From positions 1 to 61,882 of the forward strand of contig JAGWWS010000016.1 of assembly GCA_018970255.1 (NCBI GenBank): 61,882 bases of DNA, written 5' to 3'. Numbering within the stretch: the first letter of the stretch is position 1; each line of letters opens with the position of its first letter. Shown here in pieces: positions 17,883 through 27,300 of the stretch. The translations under genes and the position numbers were made by a program. A model generated the notes under the pieces. It saw nothing but the letters and a program-made list of their open reading frames with translations. It made no database searches and was not told the origin of the DNA. This DNA is from Verrucomicrobiota bacterium (GTDB lineage: Bacteria; Verrucomicrobiota; Verrucomicrobiia; Chthoniobacterales; Terrimicrobiaceae).

Positions 17883-18512
17883 TTACTGGGCTGGCGGGGG
17901 CGGCGCTTCGGGGAGCGCGTAGCTTTGGTTGAGCGAGAGGAGGTAGGCGGCGAGGGCTTTCGCCTTTTGCGTGGGCACGACCTCGTAGCCGGGCTTCGGC
18001 GCGGCGGCGCCGGTGAGGCCGACGACGGATTCATTGGAAGGCTGGCCCTGGATTTTCCTCACCTCGTAAAGGTAGGAGTAGGAGGGCATGGTGGACCAGG
18101 GGACGACGCTGCGCGGGGCGTAAAGTTTTTTGTGGATGGCGTTGGCATCGTCGTTGCGGGCGCCGTAGTTCGAGAGGTCCTGGCCGGTGCGGTTCGAGCC
18201 GGGGAATGCGGTGGTGCGGCGGAGGTAGTCGCGGGCGACAGTCTGGCGTTTGCCGAGTTCCTTCGCGATATCCGTGGTGAGCGGGGCGAGGCGCACCTGC
18301 TGGCTGTGGCACTCCACGCAGCCATTGGCCGCATAGACTTTTTCGCCGATGACGGCGAGGCCGGGGAGCGTGGGCGGGAGGGTGCCGCCGGTTTCCTCGT
18401 CGGGCAGGGGCTCGAGGACGGAAAGATTGTTGTAGGAATAGGCGACCACGCCGATCCATGCGGAACCGAAGAGGACAAGGATGCCGAAGAAGAGCGAGGG
18501 CAGTTTTTTCAT
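17883..18512 (-). CDS. ccoO: cbb3-type cytochrome oxidase subunit II (mono-haem cytochrome c)
   Basis: A 209-aa protein with one N-terminal transmembrane helix (FFGILVLFGSAWIGVVAY) and a CcoO/FixO domain: GEKVYAANGCVECHSQQVR (haem c site CVECH), a segment GSNRTGQDLSNYG equivalent to the CcoO 'KRTGPDLARVG' stretch, and SVVPWSTMPSYSYL with the axial methionine. All haem-binding residues are intact. Its start overlaps the stop of the histidine-less CcoN-like gene by ATGA (18509-18512), the normal ccoN-ccoO arrangement. Confidence 0.94.
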   Translation of the reverse strand: MKKLPSLFFGILVLFGSAWIGVVAYSYNNLSVLEPLPDEETGGTLPPTLPGLAVIGEKVYAANGCVECHSQQVRLAPLTTDIAKELGKRQTVARDYLRRTTAFPGSNRTGQDLSNYGARNDDANAIHKKLYAPRSVVPWSTMPSYSYLYEVRKIQGQPSNESVVGLTGAAAPKPGYEVVPTQKAKALAAYLLSLNQSYALPEAPPPPAQ

Positions 18513-19966
18513 ACGGCGACGGGCTCGGTGGAATCGGCTTCACGCACGGCAAGGTAGGCGGGCGCGGCGTTTTTGCGGGTGTCGAGGAGGATGCCCGCGA
18601 AGAGGAGTGCGAAATTCGCGGCGGAGAGGAAGAGCAGGATGAAGCCGACTGCGGACATGAAGCGGAACGGCCAGATGAAATCCAGGGCGCTGCGGAATTC
18701 CACGATGGGGTTTGTGAGCGCGTAGGCCTGAATGAGGCCGCCGGTGAGGAGGTCGATGACGATGAGGCCGACGCCGACTGCTGCGAGCCAGTAGTGCCAT
18801 GCGACGCCGCCGTGGCAGGGCCACTCGTGGCCGGTGAGGCGCGGGACGATGTAGTAGATGGCACCCGAGGCGGCCATGGCGAAGAAACCGTAGAAGGCGA
18901 GCACCGTGAGGGCGCGGCCGATGTCCGAGAAATGCGTGACGGCGTTGACGGCCGGGAGGGAATTGATGGCGTTCAGCACCCAGTAGGCGAAGAGGCAGCC
19001 GATGCCGGTGGCGAGGAAGCGGAGCGCCGGGCTCCAGCCGACGGTGGCGTAGTGGCCGGAGAGGGTGAGGTGGAGGTTGACGCCGATGGCGAAGGCGGGG
19101 ACGAGCATCATCACGGAGGCGGCCACGCCTGCGCTTTGGATCCATGCCGGGACGGGGCCGCCGATGAGCGAGGCTCCCGCGGTCCAGGAACCGAAGAGCA
19201 TGAGGGTCCAAAAACCGAGGAGGTCGAGGTGGTGGCTGGCGACCGGTTGGCCGGAGGCTTTCGGGATGATGTAAAACGCGGCGGCCGCGCCCATGGGGGC
19301 GAGCCAGAGGTTCACGAACCCGCCGGCAAACCAGTAGGCGATGGCGGGCTGTGCCGGGGCGTTGACGGGGTTCCAGACGAGAAGGGTGTTCGCGGCGGCG
19401 AAGAGCCACGGGAAGGCGAGGAGCCCGGCGAAGAGGAACCACTCGGCCACGAAAAGGGGCGAGTCGCCGCGGCGGAAGAAGGTCAGCAGCGCCCAGATGG
19501 CGACGAGAAGGTAGGAGAGGAGAAGGATGGGTGTGGAGTAGCCCGGCAGGCAGAGGAGAGGGAGGGAAGTGCTGTCGCCCGAGAGGATGCCGCTGGCGCC
19601 GATGAGGAGCCCGAGGTTCCAAACGATGCCGGCGCTCACGAGCAGCTTGTGGTGGTCGAGTTCCACGCGGCAGAGGCGGCTGGCGAGCCAGATTCCGGCG
19701 CCGATGGCGGCGGGGGTGGCGAAGCCGTAGGCGAAAATGGTGGTGGCCGCCTGGGTGATGCGCCCGTAGGTGAGGAAGCTGATCCCCTCGAGGAACCACG
19801 GGAGGATGAGCTGGACCGAGGCAAGGGTTTCCAGCGCGAGGCCGAAGACGAGCCAGAAAAGGGCGGAGCCGAAGAACAGCAGGACCGGACCGCGCGTGGA
19901 GGCATCGATGCGGGCGCGGTCGGCGGTCGAAAGCGTGTTGGCGGAAATGGACGGGAAGGCGCTCAT
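18509..19966 (-). CDS. CcoN-like oxidase subunit I without haem/copper ligands
   Basis: A 485-aa polytopic protein alignable along its length with CcoN: TYGRI..TIFAYGF for the first-ligand helix, FYIIPKASGQPV for YFVPKQAERPV, HLDLLGFWTLMLFGSWTAG for the CuB helix, LTLSGHYATVGWSPALRFL, and AVNAVTHFSDIGRALTVLAFYGF..GAIYYIVPRL for [29 protein letters not shown]. All six ligand histidines are absent: none in 60-104 (low-spin haem), none in 207-225 (GHN becomes AGG), HH in the CuB helix becomes AS (residues 266-267), and HVH becomes a segment without His at 347-361. The cross-linked Tyr is also lost. The frame is intact and coupled to ccoO, so this is not simple decay. It probably cannot reduce oxygen and may be structural. 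Confidence 0.9.
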   Translation of the reverse strand: MSAFPSISANTLSTADRARIDASTRGPVLLFFGSALFWLVFGLALETLASVQLILPWFLEGISFLTYGRITQAATTIFAYGFATPAAIGAGIWLASRLCRVELDHHKLLVSAGIVWNLGLLIGASGILSGDSTSLPLLCLPGYSTPILLLSYLLVAIWALLTFFRRGDSPLFVAEWFLFAGLLAFPWLFAAANTLLVWNPVNAPAQPAIAYWFAGGFVNLWLAPMGAAAAFYIIPKASGQPVASHHLDLLGFWTLMLFGSWTAGASLIGGPVPAWIQSAGVAASVMMLVPAFAIGVNLHLTLSGHYATVGWSPALRFLATGIGCLFAYWVLNAINSLPAVNAVTHFSDIGRALTVLAFYGFFAMAASGAIYYIVPRLTGHEWPCHGGVAWHYWLAAVGVGLIVIDLLTGGLIQAYALTNPIVEFRSALDFIWPFRFMSAVGFILLFLSAANFALLFAGILLDTRKNAAPAYLAVREADSTEPVAV

Positions 19967-20466
19967 GGGTTCTTCTTCGATTTCCTCTTTTTCGGTTCGG
20001 GGGTGGGTTCGGGCGTGGGCTCGGGGGTCGGTGCGAGCTCGGCGGCATTTTCCGCCGGCGTGGCGACCGGTTGCTCTGGGAGCGGATCGTCCGGGGCGTT
20101 GGCGGAGGGGATTGGGTTGCCAGCGGAGTCGAGGATGGGGTAGGCGGGCGCGGGTTTTTTCGCGTTGAGCGAGGGGAGGACGAGTTTCATCGCCTCGCCG
20201 ATCGGGATTTGCACGCTGCCTGCGGGGCGGTCCACCCAGGCGTAGGTGTTGAGTTTCGCGGCATCCTCGGCCTGGAGGTCGGCAAGGTTTTTGGTGCGCT
20301 CGGCATCGCGGGCGGCGTCCTCGGGGTTGGGGTCGGCAGCCTTGCCGCCGCGGAGGATGGCGGTGGCGGCGAGGAAGAGGGCGAGCAGGCCGATGCCCAG
20401 CGCGAACGGCCAGAATCCGGACTTCTTCGGCGCGGGGGCTTCCGCGTGTTGGACGGTGGATTGCAT
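19963..20466 (-). CDS. Small membrane protein of the ACIII operon with a PTPEP repeat tail
   Basis: A 167-aa protein with one transmembrane helix (FWPFALGIGLLALFLAATAIL, about 18-38), a soluble segment containing TYAWVDRPAGSVQIPIGEAMKLVL, and a C-terminal tail with three PTPE repeats ending in a Lys-rich stretch. From memory, the W-D-x-x-x-G-x-V-x-IPI-x-x-AM motif recurs in small proteins beside cytochrome oxidase genes, whose function is not established. The start overlaps the actF stop (TGATG) and the stop overlaps the CcoN-like start (ATGA), so it is tightly coupled to both. A role in linking or assembling ACIII and the oxidase is inference. Confidence 0.8.
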   Translation of the reverse strand: MQSTVQHAEAPAPKKSGFWPFALGIGLLALFLAATAILRGGKAADPNPEDAARDAERTKNLADLQAEDAAKLNTYAWVDRPAGSVQIPIGEAMKLVLPSLNAKKPAPAYPILDSAGNPIPSANAPDDPLPEQPVATPAENAAELAPTPEPTPEPTPEPKKRKSKKNP

Positions 20467-21665
20467 CAATTCTTCAGGGCGATGGATTTCTGCAGGCGCG
20501 GGTCGCGGAGCGGCCAGAGCGGGGCGTCGCCCAGGCGCTTGAGGAACACCGCGGCCAGCGTGCAACCGATGGCGGCGAGGCAGGCGATGTCGAGCCAGCT
20601 CACCACCACGCCCGCCTTGTGGAGCGCGGGCAGGACGACCACATAGATGTCGAGAAGGTGCATGGCGAGGATCCAGACGGCCATGCCGCAAAGGAACGCC
20701 GGGCTCTTTTTGCCGAAATTGAAAAGCAGGAGCAGGAACGGGACGAAGAAGTGGCCGACGACGAGGGCGGTGCTCAGGATTTGCCAGGTCTCGGTGTTCC
20801 GGCGGAGGTAGTAGGTGGTTTCCTCCGGGATGTTCGCATACCAGATGAGCATGTATTGGCTGAAACCGATGTAGGCCCAGAAGATGGTGAAGGCCAGCAT
20901 GAGCTTGCCCATGATGTGGTAGTGCTCGAGCGTGACGACATTTTGGAGGTAGCCTGCGTTCCGGAGGGCGGTGACGACGAGGACGAGCACGCACATGCTG
21001 CTGAGCGCGGTGCCGGCGAAAATGTAGACGCCCCACATGGTGGAGAACCAGTGGTAGTCGAGGCCCATGAGCCAATCGATGGCCGAGAAGGTGAGTGCGA
21101 CGGCGAAGAGCGGGAGGCTGGCGAAGGTGATCTTGCGGTTGATGAGGGTGTAGCGGGCGGCGCCGGAGGAGTCCTGGTGGATCGAATTCGCGCGGAGCCA
21201 GACGGCGGCGATGCCGAAGAACAGGAAGTAGCAGGCGGCGCGGATCCAGAAAAATTCCTTCGTGAGGTAGGGCCACTTTTCGTCGAGGAGGAGGTCCTGG
21301 CCGGGGAGCTTGGTCATCCAATACCAGAGTTTCGGCGCGACGAAGACGAGCGGGATGAAGAGGACGCCCATGACCACGAGCAGGCTGGCGATGTTTTCCA
21401 TCTGGCGGCGGACGACGACGCTCCACTCGGCATCGACGGCGTGGTGGACGAGCGTCCAGAACAGGCCGCCCATGCAGATGGTGAGGAAAAAGGTGAAGGC
21501 GAAGAGGTAGGAGAAGGCGAACTGCTTCGTCTGGGTGAAGGCGCCGAAGCCCACGGCGGCGAAGGACACGATGGCAAGCGCAACGAGGCCGAGGAAGCGG
21601 CCGCCGACATGCTTGTAGTCGAACATGTGGCTGCCGGGTGTGGATGGTTCGTGTCCGCTGCTCAT
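20466..21665 (-). CDS. actF: Alternative Complex III subunit ActF (NrfD-like quinone-site membrane protein)
   Basis: A 399-aa membrane protein with about ten helices, paralogous to ActC but shorter. Recognisable ACIII segments are GGLFWTLVHHAVDAEWSVVVRRQMEN near residue 75 and FSAIDWLMGLDYHWFSTMWGVY near residue 215, both typical of ActF. Start ATG 21665 follows actE by a four-base overlap (21662-21665). In the complex it forms one half of the membrane arm thought to couple quinol oxidation to charge movement. Confidence 0.94.
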   Translation of the reverse strand: MSSGHEPSTPGSHMFDYKHVGGRFLGLVALAIVSFAAVGFGAFTQTKQFAFSYLFAFTFFLTICMGGLFWTLVHHAVDAEWSVVVRRQMENIASLLVVMGVLFIPLVFVAPKLWYWMTKLPGQDLLLDEKWPYLTKEFFWIRAACYFLFFGIAAVWLRANSIHQDSSGAARYTLINRKITFASLPLFAVALTFSAIDWLMGLDYHWFSTMWGVYIFAGTALSSMCVLVLVVTALRNAGYLQNVVTLEHYHIMGKLMLAFTIFWAYIGFSQYMLIWYANIPEETTYYLRRNTETWQILSTALVVGHFFVPFLLLLFNFGKKSPAFLCGMAVWILAMHLLDIYVVVLPALHKAGVVVSWLDIACLAAIGCTLAAVFLKRLGDAPLWPLRDPRLQKSIALKN

Positions 21666-22357
21666 GGGTTCTGAGATTCGAGTTTCGTCCGTTCGGCGGG
21701 CGGGAGGTCGTTGACGGTGGCGCCGCCCTGGGAGAACTGCAGCGCGCGCATGTAGGCGACGATCGCCCAGCGGTCCTGGACCTGGATGCGGTCGCCGTAG
21801 CCCATCATGGTGTTTTTGCCGTGGGTGATGGTGTTGAAGATTTCGCCATCCGCCATATCGCGGATGCGGGTTTGGTTGAGGTTCGCAATGGCGACGAGGC
21901 CGTATTTCCCGGCGATGCCATTCCCCGCGCCGGTGGCGCCGTGGCAGACCTGGCAGGAAATCGCGTAGCGTTCCTGGCCGCGGGCGATGAGTTCCGGCGT
22001 GACCTCGAACGGGATGCCCGTGCCCCACTTGTTGTCCATCTTGCCGGTGTCGAAATACGAGACGCCGCTGGAAAACCTGACTTGCTTGTAGGGGCTCTGG
22101 GATTCGCCGGTGGAGCCGTCGATGGGCTTGTGGAGGGGCATGGCGTAGCCAAGCGGGACGGTGCCAGGGACGGGCTCGCGGTTGCCGCGGCCGTCGGCGA
22201 AAAATTGGCTCGGGACCTGTGCCTTGACTTTAGGCTGGTGGTCCATGTCGGGGAAAATTTCGATGGGCGTCTTCTGGGATTTTTGGCCGCGGAAGCCAGC
22301 GACGGTCACCACGAGGACTACGAGGAGGGCGAAAATGTAGAAAAAGTATTTCAACAT
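21662..22357 (-). CDS. actE: Alternative Complex III subunit ActE (mono-haem cytochrome c)
   Basis: A 231-aa protein with an N-terminal hydrophobic anchor (YFFYIFALLVVLVVTVAGF) and one cytochrome c domain, CQVCHGATGAGNG near residue 135, with axial Met in NTMMGYGDRI. The segment VPLGYAMPLHKPI upstream of the haem is typical of ActE. There is no Cys at the membrane anchor, so it looks like a signal-anchor rather than a lipoprotein. It is thought to carry electrons from ActA to the downstream oxidase cytochromes. Confidence 0.94.
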   Translation of the reverse strand: MLKYFFYIFALLVVLVVTVAGFRGQKSQKTPIEIFPDMDHQPKVKAQVPSQFFADGRGNREPVPGTVPLGYAMPLHKPIDGSTGESQSPYKQVRFSSGVSYFDTGKMDNKWGTGIPFEVTPELIARGQERYAISCQVCHGATGAGNGIAGKYGLVAIANLNQTRIRDMADGEIFNTITHGKNTMMGYGDRIQVQDRWAIVAYMRALQFSQGGATVNDLPPAERTKLESQNP

Positions 22358-22361
22358 GGGG

Positions 22362-22922
22362 TCAGTCGCCGTGGATGGTGGTGATGTTTGTGCCGCCGAG
22401 GGATTCGAGGAAATCCTTCACGGAGCGGGGCGAGAATTTCGGGTCGGTGGACTCGATGGCGACGAAGAATTTGTCCTCGGTGACCTTTTTGAAGCGGTCC
22501 CAGTTGAAGAGTTCGTGGTTGAGGCGCGGGAGGCCGTTCATGATGAGCATCCCGAAGACGGCGGTGAAGGCCGAGAGGAGGATGGTCAACTCGAACATGA
22601 TCGGAAAAAAGGCCGGCACGGTGTAGAGGTTCGTCGGCTTGCCCGCGACGATGAGCGGGTAGAGGAACGACGAGGTGCCGAACTCGAGGGTGACTGCGGT
22701 GAGGAAGCCGGTGAGACCGCCGAAGAAGACGACTTTCCCGAGGATCGAGCGCTTGAGGCCCATCGCCTCGTCCATGCCGTGGATCGGGAACGGCGAGAAG
22801 ACATCCCACTTCGAGAAGCCGGCGTCGCGGATTTTTTCGGCCGCGTGGTAGAGGTCGCGGGCGGACTGGAACTCGGCGGCGACCCCGTAAACCGGTGCTG
22901 ATGTGTTTCCGGCGGCTTCCAT
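22362..22922 (-). CDS. actD: Alternative Complex III subunit ActD (DUF3341)
   Basis: A 186-aa protein of the DUF3341 family. It has a conserved N-terminal part (GVAAEFQSARDLYHAAEKIRDAGFSKWDVFSPFPIHGMDEAMGLKRS) and two transmembrane helices (VVFFGGLTGFLTAVTLEF and FFPIMFELTILLSAFTAVFGMLI). ActD carries no cofactor and is a structural membrane subunit. It lies between actC and actE with gaps of only 1 and 4 bases. Confidence 0.95.
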   Translation of the reverse strand: MEAAGNTSAPVYGVAAEFQSARDLYHAAEKIRDAGFSKWDVFSPFPIHGMDEAMGLKRSILGKVVFFGGLTGFLTAVTLEFGTSSFLYPLIVAGKPTNLYTVPAFFPIMFELTILLSAFTAVFGMLIMNGLPRLNHELFNWDRFKKVTEDKFFVAIESTDPKFSPRSVKDFLESLGGTNITTIHGD

Positions 22923-22923
22923 T

Positions 22924-24333
22924 TTAGTGCTTCTCCCCGTGGTGTGGGTCCGCCTCGGGCAGGACCGCTTTGACTTCGAACATGCAAATCATCGGCAGGA
23001 AGCGGATGAAGAGCAGGAACAGCGTTGTGAAGAGGCCGAAGGTTCCGACGAAGGTGCAAACATCGACCCAAGTCGGGTGGAACATTCCCCAGGCGGAGGG
23101 CATGAAGTCGCGGGCGAGCGTGGTGGCGATGATGACGAAGCGCTCGAACCACATGCCCGCATTCGGGAACTGGACGATGATCCAGACCCAGAGGAGGTGG
23201 GTGCGGAAGAATTTGAACCAGAAGAGCTGCGGGGCGACCACGTTGCAGAACATCATGGCCCAGTAGGCCCACCAGTAGGGGCCGAAGGCGCGATACCAGA
23301 AGGCCGCACGCTCGTAGGGGTTCGCGCCATACCAGGCGATGAACAACTCCATGAGGTAGGCGTAGCCGACGATGGAACCCGTGAGCAGGATGATTTTGCA
23401 CATCTTGTCCACGTGGTCGATGGTGACCAGGTCGTGGAGGGGTTTGTAGATCGCGCAGGCCGGGATCATGATGGTGAGCACCATCGCGAAGCCGCCGAAG
23501 ATGGCGCCGGCGACGAAGTAGGGCGGGAAAATCGTGGTGTGCCAGCCGGGGACGACCGAGGTGGCGAAGTCGAACGACACCACCGAGTGCACGGAGAGCA
23601 CGAGCGGGGTCGAGAGGCCGGCGAGGATGAGGTAGGCCATCTCGTAGTGGCGCCATTGGCGGTTGCCGCCGCGCCAACCGAGGGCGAGGACGCCGTAGAC
23701 GAACTTCCGGATTTTCGTTTTGCAGCGGTCGCGCAGCGTGGCGAGGTCCGGGATGAGGCCGGTATACCAGAAGAGGACCGACACGGTGAAATAGGTCGAG
23801 ACCGCGAAGACATCCCACAGGAGCGGGGAGCGGAAGTTTTGCCAGATCGCATTGGCATTCGGCACCGGCGCGAGCCACCACGCCATCCACACGCGGCCGA
23901 CATGTAGTGCGGGGTAAATGCCGGCGCAAACGACGGCGAAGAGCGTCATGGCCTCGGCGGCGCGGTTGATCGAGGTGCGCCACTTTTGGCGGGTGAGGAA
24001 AAGGATGGCCGAGATGAGCGTGCCGGCGTGGCCGATGCCGATCCAGAAGACGAAGTTCGTGATGTCCCACGCCCAGCCGACGGGGTGGTTGTTGCCCCAA
24101 ACGCCGACGCCGGTGGAGATGAGGTAGCCGAGCAGGGCGACGCAGAGGACGGTGAGCGGCACGGTGATGCCCATGGAGACCCACCACCAGGCGGGGGTTT
24201 TGCCCTCGACGATCGAACTGATGTAGTCGCTGATCCAGCCCATGGTGCGCTGGTTGAGCACGAGCGGCTGGCGGACGAGTTTCTTGTCGTCTTCCGTCAA
24301 CTGCTCGGGGTGTTCGGCGGTGGCTTGGGACAT
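22924..24333 (-). CDS. actC: Alternative Complex III subunit ActC (NrfD/PsrC-like membrane protein)
   Basis: A 469-aa membrane protein with about ten helices. It carries quinone-site segments of ACIII such as [65 protein letters not shown] and [30 protein letters not shown]. It forms the larger half of the membrane arm with ActF and holds the quinol-binding site next to ActB. The start ATG 24333 lies 10 bases after the actB stop. Confidence 0.96.
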   Translation of the reverse strand: MSQATAEHPEQLTEDDKKLVRQPLVLNQRTMGWISDYISSIVEGKTPAWWWVSMGITVPLTVLCVALLGYLISTGVGVWGNNHPVGWAWDITNFVFWIGIGHAGTLISAILFLTRQKWRTSINRAAEAMTLFAVVCAGIYPALHVGRVWMAWWLAPVPNANAIWQNFRSPLLWDVFAVSTYFTVSVLFWYTGLIPDLATLRDRCKTKIRKFVYGVLALGWRGGNRQWRHYEMAYLILAGLSTPLVLSVHSVVSFDFATSVVPGWHTTIFPPYFVAGAIFGGFAMVLTIMIPACAIYKPLHDLVTIDHVDKMCKIILLTGSIVGYAYLMELFIAWYGANPYERAAFWYRAFGPYWWAYWAMMFCNVVAPQLFWFKFFRTHLLWVWIIVQFPNAGMWFERFVIIATTLARDFMPSAWGMFHPTWVDVCTFVGTFGLFTTLFLLFIRFLPMICMFEVKAVLPEADPHHGEKH

Positions 24334-24343
24334 TTCCTAAATC

Positions 24344-27300
24344 CTAATGGGCTGCGGGCGCGGCGTGGGCGGGGCCGGCCGGGGGTTGGGCATCGTGCGG
24401 CGCGGCGTGGGAATCGCCGTGGTGGCCGCTGCCGTTTGCCATGCCGACCTGGTCCGCACCCGGCATTTTCGGGTTCGGGTTGCGGATGCGCGTGAGGTAG
24501 GAGACGCGCGGTGCGACATTGAGGTATTTAAACATCGTGTAGGCGCGGGGGTCCTTGCGGAGGCGGCTGACCTGGCTCTTCAGGTCCGCGACATCGCCGA
24601 AGACGAGCGAGTCGTTCGGGCAGGCCTGCTGGCAGGCGACTTTGAACGGGGCGATGGGCGTCTCGCTGGCGGGCGTGGGGCCGGCCTCGACGAGGCGGGA
24701 AATTTTCGCCTCCTCGATGCGCTGGATGCAAAAGGTGCATTTTTCCATGACGCCGCGCATGCGCACGGTGACATTCGGGTTTTTCGACATCTTGAGGCTG
24801 TCGGCCATGCCTTTTTTGGCGAGTGGACCCCAGTAGAGCTCGTCGAGCGGGCGCTGGTTGTAGTCGAAATAATTGAAGCGGCGGACTTTCCAGGGGCAGT
24901 TGTTCGCGCAATAACGGGTGCCGATGCAGCGGTTGTAGGCCATGAGGTTCAGGCCGTCCTCGCTGTGGACCGTGGCGTTGACCGGGCAAACGGTTTCGCA
25001 CGGGGCGTTCTCGCAATGCTGGCACATGATGGCCTGCGAGAGCATCTCGGGGTCGTTCGCATCGCCGGCGAAATAGCGGTCGAGGCGAATCCAGGCCATG
25101 TCGCGGTTTTTTCGGACCTGTTCCTTGCCGACGACGGGAACATTGTTCTCGGCCTGGCAGGCGACGACGCAGGCATTGCAGCCGGTGCAGGTGTTGAGGT
25201 CCACCGTCATGCCCCACTGTTCCTTCGAGGTCAGTTCGGGGTGCGTGTAGAGCGAGATGTTCGGCGGGATGTGGCTGTCCATGCCCATTTTCTGGGCGAA
25301 ATCGGGCTCTTTTTCGAAGCGTTCGATCGTTCCCTCGCGGACGAGGTCGCGGCCTTCCATGCTTCGGTGCTCCTGCGTTTGGGCCATCGGGTAGTCGCGG
25401 CCGGTGACCTTGAGCGAAACGCCCGGCAGGACGCGCATCGCGGCGGTGGTGCGGAGCGGGTAGGCATCAAATCCCACGCCATCCATGAGGGCGGAGACGT
25501 TTTTGCGACCGTAGCCGAGGGCGATGGAGAGCGAATCGTCGGCGTGGCCGGGGGCAACGAGGGCGGCGGCTTCGATGGTGTTCTTGCCGTCCGAGATTTC
25601 CACGATGTCGGCAACGAGGTCGTAGTTGACATCGTTGCCGAGTTTTTCGGCGATGTCGCCGAGGATGTCGAAGTTGTTCGCCTTGACGCCGAGTTTCTTC
25701 GCGGTGGCGGGGCTGAGGAGGACAGCGTTGTCCCAAGTGAGCTTCGTGACGAAATCGGGCGTCTCGAGGAGCCAGGAGTTGTTCGCGTAGCGGCCGTCGT
25801 CCACGCTGGAGCTTTGGAGGAAGACGAGTTCGAGGGCGCCGGGTTTCGCAGCGGAAGCGGTTTTCGCGAGTTCGGCCGTGGCGGCGGTATTGAAAGAAAC
25901 TTTTGCGGTGGCGTAGGCGGAACCGGGCAGGAAGCCGTCGCGGAGGAAAGCGTTCCAAGCCTCGTCGGTGGGCTTCGGCGCGATTTGGTCAAAGGTTTCG
26001 CGGATGAGCGAGGGACCTTGGGGCGCCGGTGCGCCGGCGAGTTTGTTGAGGATTTCGAGTTCGGAGGCGCCGTTCCAGAGGGGCAGGATCATCGGCTGCA
26101 CCGAGGTGTAGGTGCCATCGCAGGTGCGGACATCGCCCCAAGCCTCCAGGAAGTGCGCGGCGGGGACATGCCAGCGGGAGAGCTTCGCCGTTTCGTCCTC
26201 GAAGAATCCGAGGTGGACGGTGTCGGGGACTTTTTCCAGGAGCTTGGCAAAACCAAGGTCGGCGGGGGCGTTGTAGGCCGGGTTCGCGCCAAGGATGAAG
26301 AGGGTTTTGACCTCGCCTTTGCCGATGGCGGCTGCGAGGTCGGAGATGGAGGCGGCGGCGGGCGTATCCGCCTTCACCGGGGCGAGCGTGGCACCGATAT
26401 TGCCGAGGGCGGAATTGATGGCGTTCGCGAGGGCTTGGACCGGCGCGGGGGTGAGCGGACCGGTGACGACAATCGAACGGCCGGGGTTCGCGGCAAGGTC
26501 GGCGGCGCATTCGTTGACCCAGACGGGGTCGATGGAAGATTCCGATTTCGGGTAGGCATCGGCGACGGCGGCGAGATTGGAATCCTTGGTGATTCCAGCG
26601 ATGGCCGTGGCGAGCTGGCGCGTGAATTCGCCGATCTCGGAGGCCTTGCAGCGCAAGCGGTGGTCGGCCATGCCGCCGGTGACCGTGTAGTGGTTCTCCA
26701 CGGCGTAGAGGCGGTTCATCGGCGCGCCCTTTTGCTCGGGGTTGCGGCGGGCGGCGAAGCCCTGCGCGTAGCCGATTCCGGTCTCGATGGGGTTCAGGAA
26801 ATCGCTGTCGATGGCCAGGACGATGTCGGCTTTTTTGAAATCGGGGATGAGGCGGATGCCAGGACCGAACGAGGCTGCGGCAGCCGTGGCGGCGGGGACT
26901 GCGGCAAGGGGGTCGTATTCCGCCCAAAGGAGCCCAGGGTATTTCGCTTGTAGCGAGGCGCGCAGGCGGTCGCGGGTGGGCGAGGATTTCGGTTCGGCGA
27001 GAATGGCAAGGCCCTGGCCGTCGCTGGCGGCGATCGATTGGACGAAGGCGTCGAACGCGGCGGGGTCGGCGGGTTTTCCTTTTTCCGTAATCTGCTTCGA
27101 ACGGTGCGGGTCGTAGAGGTTCAGCGTCTCGGCTTGGGCGAAGCTGTCGGTGCCGCCATTGGTGAATGGGTGGAGCGGGTTGCCCTCAAGCTTGGTCGGG
27201 CGGCCGTCGCTGGTCGTGGCGATGAGCGGAACCGCGCCGTAGCGGGCGGGCATGGCGGTCGCGTAGTAAAGGAACTTGCCGGGGATGGTGTATTCGACGC

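Noticed and set aside
18509-19966. Pseudogene as the explanation of the histidine-less CcoN-like gene
   Set aside because: The frame is full length, keeps helix spacing and is translationally coupled at both ends with neighbours that have intact cofactor sites; decay would not remove only the ligand residues.
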